12,759 nt of DNA from an uncultured Clostridia bacterium (lineage in GTDB: Bacteria; Bacillota; Clostridia; TANB77; CAG-508). Numbering within the stretch: position 1 is the stretch's first letter; every line of letters starts with the position of its first letter. Under the pieces are notes generated by a model. It saw only the letters and a program-made list of their open reading frames with translations. It was not told the origin of the DNA and searched no databases. The stretch spans positions 1 to 12,759 of the forward strand of contig CALXAQ010000013.1 in assembly GCA_944386335.1 (NCBI GenBank), given 5' to 3'. The translations under genes and the position numbers were made by a program. Shown here piece by piece: positions 1-7,146 of the stretch.

Positions 1-24
1 TCATAGTATGATTAACTACAAAAA

Positions 25-45
25 TGGCTTTTAATAGCCACTTTT
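25..45 (+). terminator. weak hairpin, possible terminator of an upstream gene
   Basis: A 5-bp stem TGGCT (25-29) / AGCCA (36-40) with a 6-nt loop is followed by CTTTT. It would suit a weak intrinsic terminator for a gene left of the window. The stem is short and the T-run is interrupted by one C, so the call is tentative. Confidence 0.3.
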
Positions 46-54
46 AGACCTTTT

Positions 55-114
55 TAGTTTTATTTAGTTTATCAAAAAATGACTAAATAAGCCTAAAAAA
101 ATGAAATAAAACTA
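55..114. repeat. AT-rich nested inverted repeat
   Basis: The 11-base arms TAGTTTTATTT (55-65) and AAATAAAACTA (104-114) are perfect inverted repeats. Inside them TTTAGT (63-68) pairs with ACTAAA (82-87). Positions 1-187 hold no credible gene, so this and the flanking direct repeat are all I see there. Low base complexity makes chance pairing possible. Confidence 0.3.
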
Positions 115-129
115 GACAAACAAAAAATG

Positions 130-149
130 TTTGTGACCCAATTCGTGTA
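130..149 (+). repeat. 20-bp direct repeat, left copy
   Basis: TTTGTGACCCAATTCGTGTA is repeated without mismatch at 1215-1234, and the similarity stops at once on both sides. A further partial repeat, AATTCGTGCA, lies at 151-160. The two perfect copies bracket the Nudix and toxin-antitoxin patch, as target-site duplications or recombination cores would. No integrase or transposase lies between them. Confidence 0.8.
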
Positions 150-196
150 GAATTCGTGCATAAGAGAAATATATCTTATAAAAAGGAATGATAATA

Positions 197-739
197 ATGA
201 AAACTATAATAATAAATGATGAGAATATAAATGAGAAGTTTACAAAAAAGAAATTAAAAAGTAGAGCAGTATTAGTTAATTCTTCAAATGAAATATTAGT
301 CGCAAACTATGGTGGAGTACTTTTATTGCCTGGAGGTTCAATTGACGGAAAAGAAACTCCAGATGAGACAATACATAGGGAATTAAATGAAGAAATAGGT
401 GTTGATATGAAACCTGAACAATTAAAACCATTTGTAAAAGTAAGATATTTTCAACCAAATTATCCTGAAAGAAATGGAAATACAATAAATAGATTAGCTG
501 TAACTTATTATTATCTTGGACATATAAACAGTATTTCTGAGGAAAGAGAGTTAACTGAGAATGAAAAGAAAGATGGCTTTACAGTTGGTTTTTATTCTAT
601 CAATCAAATTCTAGAAATGTTAAATAGTAAAAAAGGTGATAACCCAAGAAGGTTATATTTTGATAGGGAGTTACAAGCAGTTATAGATTACTATAAAGAA
701 AGATCGAAATTTAGAGAAGATAACGAAATAATGAGATAA
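197..739 (+). CDS. Nudix hydrolase
   Basis: A 180-residue Nudix-fold pyrophosphohydrolase, expected to cleave a nucleoside diphosphate linked to another moiety in the cytoplasm. The Nudix box matches the consensus exactly at residues 47-69: G, five residues, E, seven residues, REL, one residue, EE, I, GV. The RELNEEIG core supplies the metal-binding glutamates. LLLPGG just before the box is also typical. An ATG at 188 lies directly against the AGGA at 184-187 and leaves no room for a ribosome binding site. The ATG at 197 has proper spacing and starts MKTIII, so I chose it. The substrate cannot be told from sequence; stand-alone members include 8-oxo-dGTP, ADP-ribose and (di)nucleotide hydrolases. 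The gene sits in a patch bounded by a 20-bp direct repeat and may be accessory. Confidence 0.9.
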   Translation: MKTIIINDENINEKFTKKKLKSRAVLVNSSNEILVANYGGVLLLPGGSIDGKETPDETIHRELNEEIGVDMKPEQLKPFVKVRYFQPNYPERNGNTINRLAVTYYYLGHINSISEERELTENEKKDGFTVGFYSINQILEMLNSKKGDNPRRLYFDRELQAVIDYYKERSKFREDNEIMR

Positions 740-743
740 TATA

Positions 744-763
744 TTTTTGTAAAATTACAAAAA
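744..763. promoter_or_regulatory. palindrome at the toxin-antitoxin promoter (possible operator)
   Basis: TTTTTGTAA (744-752) and TTACAAAAA (755-763) form a 9+9 perfect dyad with a 2-bp centre. It lies just upstream of the TATAAT at 780-785, where a -35 element would be. Toxin-antitoxin operons are often autorepressed at such a dyad. It is AT-only apart from one G/C pair per arm, and could instead be a weak terminator for the Nudix gene. Confidence 0.4.
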
Positions 764-779
764 ATAATAATAAATGTGT

Positions 780-785
780 TATAAT
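780..785 (+). promoter_or_regulatory. -10 element for the DUF4258/YgiT unit
   Basis: A perfect TATAAT stands 25 bp before the start codon of the DUF4258 remnant. No good TTGACA match exists at 17 bp; TTACAA (755-760) at 19 bp is the nearest and lies inside the dyad at 744-763. Confidence 0.5.
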
Positions 786-810
786 ATATTAAGTATAAAA
801 AGAGGTGCTT

Positions 811-897
811 ATGAAAAAGTTAAAAATAGATACAATAAAAGAATTTGTCAGAACAGGAAAAATTAGGTGGACTAATCACTGTCAAGAAAGGAGATAA
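811..897 (+). pseudogene. DUF4258 toxin remnant (N-terminal 28 residues only)
   Basis: The ATG at 811 follows AGAGGTG (801-807) and opens a 28-codon frame ending at TAA 895. The residues IKEFVRTGKIRWTNHCQER match the start of DUF4258 proteins (lysine-rich N-terminus, then RWTxHCxER). These proteins normally run to roughly 75-110 residues with a RelE/BrnT-like fold, and usually precede a YgiT-type zinc-finger gene, as here. The conserved start runs straight into the ribosome binding site of the next gene, so the toxin body appears to have been removed by an internal deletion at about 888-894. Promoter, ribosome binding site and start survive, so a short peptide may still be made. Not expected to be an active toxin. 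Confidence 0.75.
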
Positions 898-903
898 AGT
901 AAT

Positions 904-1131
904 ATGAATTGTTTTATGTGTAAAGGAGATTTAGAAGATAAAAACACAACTTTTATGGTTGAATTAAATAATTGTATTATTATTAAGAATGTACCATCAC
1001 AAGTATGTAAACAATGTGGGGAAGTTTCTTATAGTAATGAAGTAGCAAAACAATTAGAAAAATTAGTAAATTCAGTAAAAAATGCAATTACTGAAATTAC
1101 GGTAATTAATTATACAGAAAAAGTCGCATAA
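904..1131 (+). CDS. YgiT-type zinc-finger antitoxin (MqsA N-terminal-like)
   Basis: A 75-residue protein with two CxxC pairs, Cys3/Cys6 and Cys35/Cys38, in the YgiT/MqsA zinc-finger arrangement. The signature VPSQVCKQCGE (residues 30-40) is typical. MqsA proper is about 130 residues with a C-terminal helix-turn-helix; this short form lacks that part, as most DUF4258 partners do. AAAGGAG (887-893) is the ribosome binding site. Established family knowledge makes it the antitoxin or partner of the upstream DUF4258 protein. That gene is truncated here, so this looks like an orphan antitoxin. It may still neutralise a related toxin elsewhere (inference). Confidence 0.88.
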   Translation: MNCFMCKGDLEDKNTTFMVELNNCIIIKNVPSQVCKQCGEVSYSNEVAKQLEKLVNSVKNAITEITVINYTEKVA

Positions 1132-1178
1132 GACGTAAGATGAGATATGTATTATATAAAATTTCGTATATATTAAAT

Positions 1179-1210
1179 AATTTCCGAGCCAATGTCTCGG
1201 AAATTTAAAT
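1179..1210 (+). terminator. hairpin terminator after the YgiT gene
   Basis: A perfect 10-bp stem AATTTCCGAG (1179-1188) / CTCGGAAATT (1196-1205) with a 7-nt loop closes the toxin-antitoxin unit. The following T-run is interrupted by As (TAAAT), so termination may be partial. Confidence 0.6.
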
Positions 1211-1214
1211 AGAA

Positions 1215-1234
1215 TTTGTGACCCAATTCGTGTA
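1215..1234 (+). repeat. 20-bp direct repeat, right copy
   Basis: Perfect second copy of the sequence at 130-149. This copy also supplies the left arms of two inverted repeats that span the uvrB leader (see 1216-1335). Confidence 0.8.
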
Positions 1235-1335
1235 AATCCACTTTATGTTACCAGAATTAGCAAAAATTTTACCATAAAATTACCTTTTACACGAATTTTT
1301 TTGGTTAATAGAGTTCATTTTACGCAAGGTCACAA
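1216..1335 (+). promoter_or_regulatory. nested inverted repeats in the uvrB leader
   Basis: The outer arms TTGTGACC (1216-1223) and GGTCACAA (1328-1335) are perfect, and the right arm overlaps the first As of the uvrB ribosome binding site AAGGAGG (1334-1340). The inner arms AATTCGTGTAA (1225-1235) and TTACACGAATT (1287-1297) are also perfect, and seven Ts (1296-1302) begin at the end of the inner right arm, as in an attenuator. The region has no gene. I see no GAAC-N4-GTTC type LexA box and no convincing promoter in it. Confidence 0.5.
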
Positions 1336-1344
1336 GGAGGAAAT

Positions 1345-3298
1345 ATGTTCAAATTAGTATCAGATTACAAGCCAACAGGGGATCAACCTAAGGCAATAGA
1401 ATACTTATCAAATGGAATAAAAGAGGGCAAGAAATTTCAGACACTTCTAGGAGTTACAGGCTCTGGAAAAACTTTTACTATGGCGAATATTATTCAGCAA
1501 GTTCAGAAACCAACTCTTGTTTTAGCACATAACAAAACACTTGCTGGACAATTATATAGTGAATTCAAAGAGTTTTTTCCAGAGAACAACGTGGAGTATT
1601 TTGTCTCTTACTATGATTACTATCAGCCAGAAGCCTATATTCCACAGTCAGATACTTATATAGAAAAAGATTCTTCTGTCAATGACGAAATAGATAAGCT
1701 AAGACACTCTGCAACAGCAGCCCTATTTGAAACAAGAGATGTGATTGTAGTAGCATCTGTTTCTTGTATTTATGGATTAGGAGACCCTATTGATTATGAA
1801 AATATGACAGTTTCTTTGCGACCAGGTATGAAAATAGAAAGAAACGAAATGTTAAAAAAATTGATTAATATGCAATATAGCAGAAATGAATTAGATTTTA
1901 AAAGAGGAACTTTCAGGGCAAAAGGAGACATTGTAGAAATATATCCATCAGACGAGAGTGAAAGTGCTATTCGAGTGGAATTTTGGGGAGATGAGGTAGA
2001 AAAAATTGTAGAAATTAATCCTTTAACAGGAAAAGCGATTAGTACTAGAAATCATATTTGGATTTTCCCAAACTCCCATTATGTTACAACCAAAGATAAG
2101 ATGGAAAGAGCAATAGAGACGATAGAACAGGAAAAGGAAGAAAGAATCACCTATTTTAAATCACAAGGTAAATTATTAGAAGCACAAAGAATTGAGGAAA
2201 GAACCAATTTTGATATAGAAATGATGAGGGAAACAGGATTTTGCCAAGGAATAGAAAACTATTCTAGACATATTAGTGGCAGAGAACCAGGCTCACCACC
2301 ATTTACTTTATTTGATTATTTCCCAGAGGATTTTCTATTATTAATAGACGAATCTCATGCTACTATTCCACAAGTAAGAGCTATGCATAATGGGGATAGA
2401 GCAAGAAAAGAATCTTTAGTAAAATATGGATTTAGATTACCTTCTGCTTTTGATAATAGACCTTTAAAGTTTGAAGAATTTGAGCAGAGAATTCATCAAG
2501 TTATTTTCGTAAGTGCTACTCCGGCAGAATATGAAAGGGAACATTCTGGAGAAAATGTAGTAGAACAAATTATTAGACCAACAGGATTACTAGATCCGAA
2601 AATAGAAGTAAAGCCAGTAAGCAATCAAATTGATGATTTAATAGAAGAAATTAGACAAAGAGTAGAAAAGAAACAAAGAGTTTTAGTAACAACACTTACG
2701 AAAAAAATGGCAGAAGATTTAACCGCTTATTTAGCCGGAATTGATATTAAAGTAAGATACATGCATTCGGATATAAAGGCATTAGAGAGAATGGATATTA
2801 TACGAGATTTAAGACTACGGAGAATTTGATGTGTTAGTGGGAATCAATTTGTTAAGAGAGGGATTAGATATTCCAGAAGTATCACTCGTTGCTATATTGG
2901 ATGCGGACAAAGAAGGATTTCTTCGTTCAGAGCGTTCTTTAATTCAAACAATTGGGCGTGCTGCTAGAAATACGGAAGGAAAAGTTATCATGTATGCAGA
3001 TGAATTAACAGACACAATAAAAAAAGCCATTCATGAGACGAATAGAAGACGTGAAATACAAGCAAAATACAATGAAGAACATGGTATTGTTCCTCAAACC
3101 ATTCAAAAATCCATTAGAGATACTATCAAGGCAAGCATTGTAGAAGAAGCACAAGCAGAGTACAAGTTAGATAAAGATGTGGATATACAACAAATTATTG
3201 ATAAAATGACAGATGAGATGCTAAAATATGCAAGCAATATGGAATTTGAAAAAGCAGCAGAATTAAGAGATAAAATAAAAGAATTAACAGGAGAATAA
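1345..3298 (+). CDS. uvrB: UvrB, excinuclease ABC subunit B, with one +1 frameshift
   Basis: The damage-verifying helicase-like subunit of nucleotide excision repair; it is loaded by UvrA and recruits UvrC. Visible parts are GDQPKAI (residues 12-18), Walker A GVTGSGKT (36-43), the beta-hairpin region YYDYYQPEAYIP, the DESHA Walker B box, motif V, QTIGRAARN, and a C-terminal UVR coiled-coil domain (about 613-648). The zero frame stops at TGA 2827 after 494 codons. The second frame resumes with GEFDVLVGINLL, exactly where the family continues RLGEFDVLVG. Dropping C2818 gives 650 residues, normal for UvrB (about 660-670). Translation starts after AAGGAGG (1334-1340). Conservation on both sides argues against an old pseudogene. 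The zero-frame product would lack motifs V and VI and the UVR domain. Confidence 0.96.
2818..2821 (+). other. +1 frameshift site CTA-C-GGA in uvrB
   Basis: The zero frame reads AGA CTA CGG AGA ATT TGA. Skipping C2818 gives AGA CTA GGA GAA TTT GAT, restoring the conserved RLGEFD with Gly492. The extra base lies exactly at a codon boundary and makes an in-frame CGG. The zero-frame stop follows two codons later. Confidence 0.85.
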
Positions 3299-3340
3299 AG
3301 AAAATCTTAAGAATATTGTAAGAGAAATTTAAAACATAAC

Positions 3341-3374
3341 TCCTCCTTTTTTGCTACAATGCAGGAAAGGAGGA
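3341..3374 (+). promoter_or_regulatory. hairpin sequestering the ribosome binding site of the C39-like gene
   Basis: TCCTCCTTT (3341-3349) is the perfect complement of AAAGGAGGA (3366-3374), the ribosome binding site of the gene at 3382. A small inner stem, TGC (3352-3354) / GCA (3361-3363), closes the loop. On a transcript reading through from uvrB the whole binding site would be paired. That suggests translational control, or insulation of this gene from uvrB readthrough. TACAAT (3355-3360) might also serve as a -10 element, but no matching -35 is visible. Confidence 0.5.
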
Positions 3375-3381
3375 ATTTTAT

Positions 3382-4077
3382 ATGAAGCCAAAGAAGAGAA
3401 GACACAAAAAACTAAAAAAAGATACTTTATTCTTACTAGCTGTATTTTGCATTACAACTGTTCTTTTATTCATTATTTTGCAAGGAATTCCGAAAGAAAC
3501 CAATGCAAGCAATGATAGCATAGTGAAAGGACAAATGAGAACACAAGGGAAAAATGGATATGATACCATATTTTGTTGGGGAGAAAGAAAGTATATAGAA
3601 TATAAACAAAATAAGGGAAGTTGGAAGAACCTTCCATATTGGGACAACACTGTAGAAACAGATGGATGTGGTATTACAGCACTTAGCATTATTGCAAGTG
3701 GCTATGGAGAAAAAGCAACACCAAAAGATTTAAGAGATTTATATTATCCACATTTAGCAGGTGATTCTATTCCAACAGCATTAGAAGAGGATTTGGGTAT
3801 TCCTTGTAGTGAATTTATTTATCAATCTTCCTATTTTACAGTAGAGAAGGTGGGAGAGCATTTAAAACAAGATAAGCCCATTTTAGTTTGTGTAAATAAT
3901 CGACCAGATGATAGATGGACAACCGCTTCTCATTATTTAGTCTTATTAGGCATGGATGAAGAACAAAACATTTATGTATCTAATCCGAATGGAGATAGAG
4001 GAAGTGCAAAACAATCAGATTGGTACAAGCCTTCAGAAATACTACCTTATATTGTAAAAGGGGTTTGGATTTATTAG
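3382..4077 (+). CDS. membrane-anchored C39-like cysteine peptidase
   Basis: A 231-residue protein with a Lys/Arg-rich start (residues 1-13), one hydrophobic segment (about 15-34) and an outside domain resembling Peptidase_C39_2. The probable catalytic Cys96 is in TDGCGITAL and the probable His184 in ASHYLVLLG. The third position would be Asn201 or Asn203 in SNPNG, where many members have Asp. The N-terminus fits a signal anchor or uncleaved signal peptide, placing the domain outside the membrane. The family includes bacteriocin-leader peptidases and many uncharacterised cell-surface cysteine peptidases. No transporter domain or bacteriocin gene is present, so a processing role is not supported. 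It sits between uvrB and uvrA but has no evident link to repair. Its ribosome binding site is in a hairpin (3341-3374). Confidence 0.8.
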   Translation: MKPKKRRHKKLKKDTLFLLAVFCITTVLLFIILQGIPKETNASNDSIVKGQMRTQGKNGYDTIFCWGERKYIEYKQNKGSWKNLPYWDNTVETDGCGITALSIIASGYGEKATPKDLRDLYYPHLAGDSIPTALEEDLGIPCSEFIYQSSYFTVEKVGEHLKQDKPILVCVNNRPDDRWTTASHYLVLLGMDEEQNIYVSNPNGDRGSAKQSDWYKPSEILPYIVKGVWIY

Positions 4078-4104
4078 AATTCTATACAAAAATCATACAA
4101 ACTC

Positions 4105-4133
4105 TTGTTTTTATTTTTAAAATATAGTATAAT
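4105..4133 (+). promoter_or_regulatory. promoter of uvrA
   Basis: TTGTTT (4105-4110), a 17-bp spacer and a perfect TATAAT (4128-4133) precede the uvrA start by 26 bp. The -35 matches only its TTG. I see no LexA-type dyad over it. Confidence 0.7.
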
Positions 4134-4159
4134 TCTCTTGGACAAAAGGAGGAACTATC

Positions 4160-6990
4160 ATGAATGATAAGATTATTATAAAAGGAGCAAAAGAACATAA
4201 CTTAAAAAATATAGATTTAGAGATACCAAGAGATAAATTAGTAGTTATTACAGGACTTTCTGGCTCGCGGAAAATCTTCTCTTGCATTTGATACGCTTTA
4301 TGCAGAAGGGCAAAGAAGATACGTAGAGAGTCTATCTTCTTATGCAAGACAGTTCTTAGGACTAATGGAAAAACCAGATGCAGAGTCTATTGAGGGACTA
4401 TCTCCCGCTATTTCTATAGACCAAAAAACAACTTCTAAAAATCCACGTTCTACAGTAGGAACCGTAACAGAAATCTATGATTATATTCGTCTACTTTATG
4501 CCAGAATTGGTGTACCATATTGTCCAAAATGTGGGAAAAAGATAGAAAAACAAACCATAGACCAAATTGTAGACACCATTATGGAATTAGAAGAAGGTAC
4601 AAGAATTCAAGTCATGTCTCCTATCGTAAGAGGTAGAAAAGGTGAATACACCAAACAATTAGAGGAATTCCAAAAAGAAGGTTTTGTAAGAGTAAAAGTA
4701 GATGGCGAAATGTACGAATTGTCAGACGACATTTCTATTGATAGAAAGAAAAAGCATAATATTTCCATTGTAGTAGATAGATTAGTAGTAAAGAGTGATA
4801 TTCGTAGTAGATTAACAGAAAGCGTTGAGATTGCTTTAAAGCATGCGAATAATCTAGTGATTATAGAAGATGCTACTCATGGAAAGGAAATGTTATTTAG
4901 CCAAAATTATGCCTGCCCAGATTGTGGAATAGGTTTTGAAGAATTAACACCACGAATGTTTTCTTTTAATAATCCATTTGGAGCTTGTCCAACTTGTACA
5001 GGAATTGGTTATTTAATGAAAATGGATGAAGATTTAATTATTCCTGATAAAAATAAAACTTTATATGATGGAATAAAAGCTTTTGGAGCAAGTACGATGA
5101 AGCGAGGAGACACCATGGCCAAAATGTACTTTGAAAGCATTGGAAAGCATTATGGTGTGGATATTTCTGTGCCTATTAAAAAGTTACCACGCGAGTTTTT
5201 AGATAAAATACTATATGGAACAGGAACAGAAAATATAGATTTTGAATATACATCAGCAGCGGGAACAAGAAAATATTCCTCTCCATTTGAAGGAGTAATT
5301 CCTACATTAGAAAGAAGACATAATGAAACAAAATCTCAAGCAATGAGAGGATTTTATGAACTATATATGAGCAATAGCGAGTGTCCTACTTGTCATGGTG
5401 CCAGATTAAGTGAAACTAGTTTAGCAGTTAAAGTGGGAGACAAAAATATTAATGAATTAACAGATATGTCTGTAGATAAGATAAAAGATTATCTAAATCA
5501 TTTAGAACTTAGCAAAAAAGACCAAATGATTGCAGACCAAATCTTAAAAGAATTAAATAAAAGACTACAATTTTTAATGGATGTAGGATTAGAATATCTA
5601 ACGCTTTCCAGAGCAGCAGGAACATTATCTGGAGGAGAGGCACAGCGTATTAGGCTGGCTACCCAAATTGGTTCTGGATTAACAGGTGTTTTATATATTT
5701 TAGACGAGCCTAGTATTGGTCTACATCAAAGAGATAATGATAAGTTAATTGCAACTTTAAAGAAATTAAGAGATATGGGAAATACTGTTCTAGTGGTAGA
5801 ACATGATGAAGATACTATGTATGCAGCGGATCAAATTATTGATATAGGACCGGGTGCTGGTATTCATGGTGGAAGAGTAATGGCACAGGGAACAGCAGAA
5901 GAAATTAAAAAAGTAGAAGGTTCTGTTACAGGGGATTACCTAAGTGGTAGAAAACAAATTCGTGTGCCAGCGAAAAGAAGAAAATCCAATGGTAAAGCAA
6001 TAGAAGTAAAAGGAGCAGTAGAACATAACTTAAAAAATATCAATGTAAAATTCCCATTAGGACAATTTATTTGTGTAACAGGTGTATCTGGCTCTGGAAA
6101 AAGCACACTAGTAAATGATGTATTGTATAAAAGTGTGGCTAAAGAAATAAATGGTTCTATGGAAAAACCAGGTAAATGCAAAGAAGTAAAAGGATTAGAA
6201 AATATAGATAAAATCATTAATATTGACCAATCTCCTATTGGAAGAACACCTCGTTCTAATCCTGCGACTTACACAGGTGTATTTGACCACATTAGAGATA
6301 TATTTGCCAGTATGAACGAGTCAAAGTTAAGAGGATTTGATAAAGGTAGATTTAGCTTTAATGTAGAAGGTGGAAGATGTGAGGCTTGTCATGGTGATGG
6401 TATCTTAAAAATAGAAATGCACTTCTTACCAGATATTTATGTACCATGTGAAGTATGTAAAGGAAAAAGATATAACAAGGAAACACTAGAAGTAACATAT
6501 AAAGGAAAAACAATAGCAGACGTGCTTGATATGACAGTAGAAGAAGCATTAGAATTTTTTCAAAATATTCCTCGTATCAAACAAAAGATACAAATATTAT
6601 ATGATGTAGGATTAGGGTATATTAAGCTTCGGACAACCTTCTACTACGCTATCAGGAGGAGAAGCACAACGTGTAAAGTTAGCCACAGAATTATCTAAAA
6701 AAGCCACAGGAAAGACTCTATATATTTTAGATGAACCAACAACAGGACTTCATATAGCAGATGTACACAAATTAGTAGATATTTTGCAACGTTTTGTAGA
6801 TGAAGGAAATAGCATTATTGTAATAGAGCATAACTTAGATTTAATTAAAACAGCAGATTATATTATAGACTTAGGACCAGAAGGTGGAGAAAAAGGAGGT
6901 CAAATTGTGGCAGTAGGTTCTCCAGAACAAATTGTAAAGAATGAACAAAGTTATACAGGTAAATTTTTAAAGAAGTATTTGGAAAGATAA
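4160..6990 (+). CDS. uvrA: UvrA, excinuclease ABC subunit A, with two +1 frameshifts
   Basis: The damage-sensing ABC ATPase dimer of nucleotide excision repair, partner of UvrB. The start at 4160 follows AAAGGAGG (4145-4152). The first Walker A is GLSGSGKSS (32-40). A zinc module uses Cys252/255 and Cys276/279, and the first ABC signature LSGGEAQ is near residue 490. The second Walker A GVSGSGKST is near 641. A second zinc finger starts at Cys740, and the second signature LSGGEAQ with ILDEPTTGLH follows. The frame breaks at 4268 and 6630. Skipping one C at each gives 942 residues, matching the family's 940-960. Each break falls inside a strictly conserved motif and loses no residue. Without recoding only 36 native residues would be made, so the gene is either recoded or mis-sequenced. 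Confidence 0.96.
4268..4271 (+). other. +1 frameshift site TCG-C-GGA in uvrA Walker A
   Basis: The zero frame reads GGC TCG CGG AAA ATC and stops at TGA after six codons beyond CGG. Skipping C4268 gives GGC TCG GGA AAA TCT TCT, restoring GSGKSS, the phosphate-binding loop with Gly37 and Lys38. The extra base again lies at a codon boundary. Confidence 0.85.
6630..6633 (+). other. +1 frameshift site CTT-C-GGA in uvrA C-terminal ABC domain
   Basis: The zero frame reads AAG CTT CGG ACA ACC and continues about 20 codons to a TAA. Skipping C6630 gives AAG CTT GGA CAA CCT TCT, restoring the conserved IKLGQPSTTLSGGEAQ with Gly824. Same geometry as the sites at 2818 and 4268. Confidence 0.85.
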
Positions 6991-7092
6991 AAATTTGTTT
7001 TGTGAAAATCTTGTGAAATTGTTGACTTTTGGTGATAAAAAGTTTTCCATATGTAAAATTGAATAGAATAGAAAAAATGTTTGTATAAACTA

Positions 7093-7121
7093 TTGAATTT
7101 TATTTATTCTTTTGTTAAAAT
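7093..7121 (+). promoter_or_regulatory. promoter of the DUF3800 gene
   Basis: TTGAAT (7093-7098), a 17-bp spacer and TAAAAT (7116-7121) stand just before the ribosome binding site AGGAG (7135-7139). The expected transcript start is near 7128, giving a leader of about 20 nt. This also argues against an upstream start codon at 7081. Confidence 0.6.
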
Positions 7122-7146
7122 ATGTAAAAAGCTTAGGAGAGATATT

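Noticed and set aside
1216..1344. LexA/SOS box before uvrB
   Set aside because: I looked for GAAC-N4-GTTC type dyads and found none; the GTTC near 1314 has no partner half-site.
2818..6633. CGG reassigned to another amino acid such as Trp or Gln
   Set aside because: Reading CGG as any single amino acid leaves the frame wrong; only skipping one base restores the proteins.
2818..6633. Classic prfB-type +1 slippage
   Set aside because: CTT C at 6627 could slip like prfB CTT T, but CTA C and TCG C would re-pair poorly, and no stop codon or internal Shine-Dalgarno is common to the three sites.
1345..6990. uvrA and uvrB as ordinary decayed pseudogenes
   Set aside because: Every motif is intact on both sides, no residue is lost or changed at the breaks, all three breaks are the same type and phase, and neither gene has an internal stop outside the breaks.
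7081..7146. Upstream start for the DUF3800 gene
   Set aside because: The extra 22 residues are not family-like, a promoter (7093-7121) lies within that stretch, and the ATG at 7147 has the ribosome binding site.
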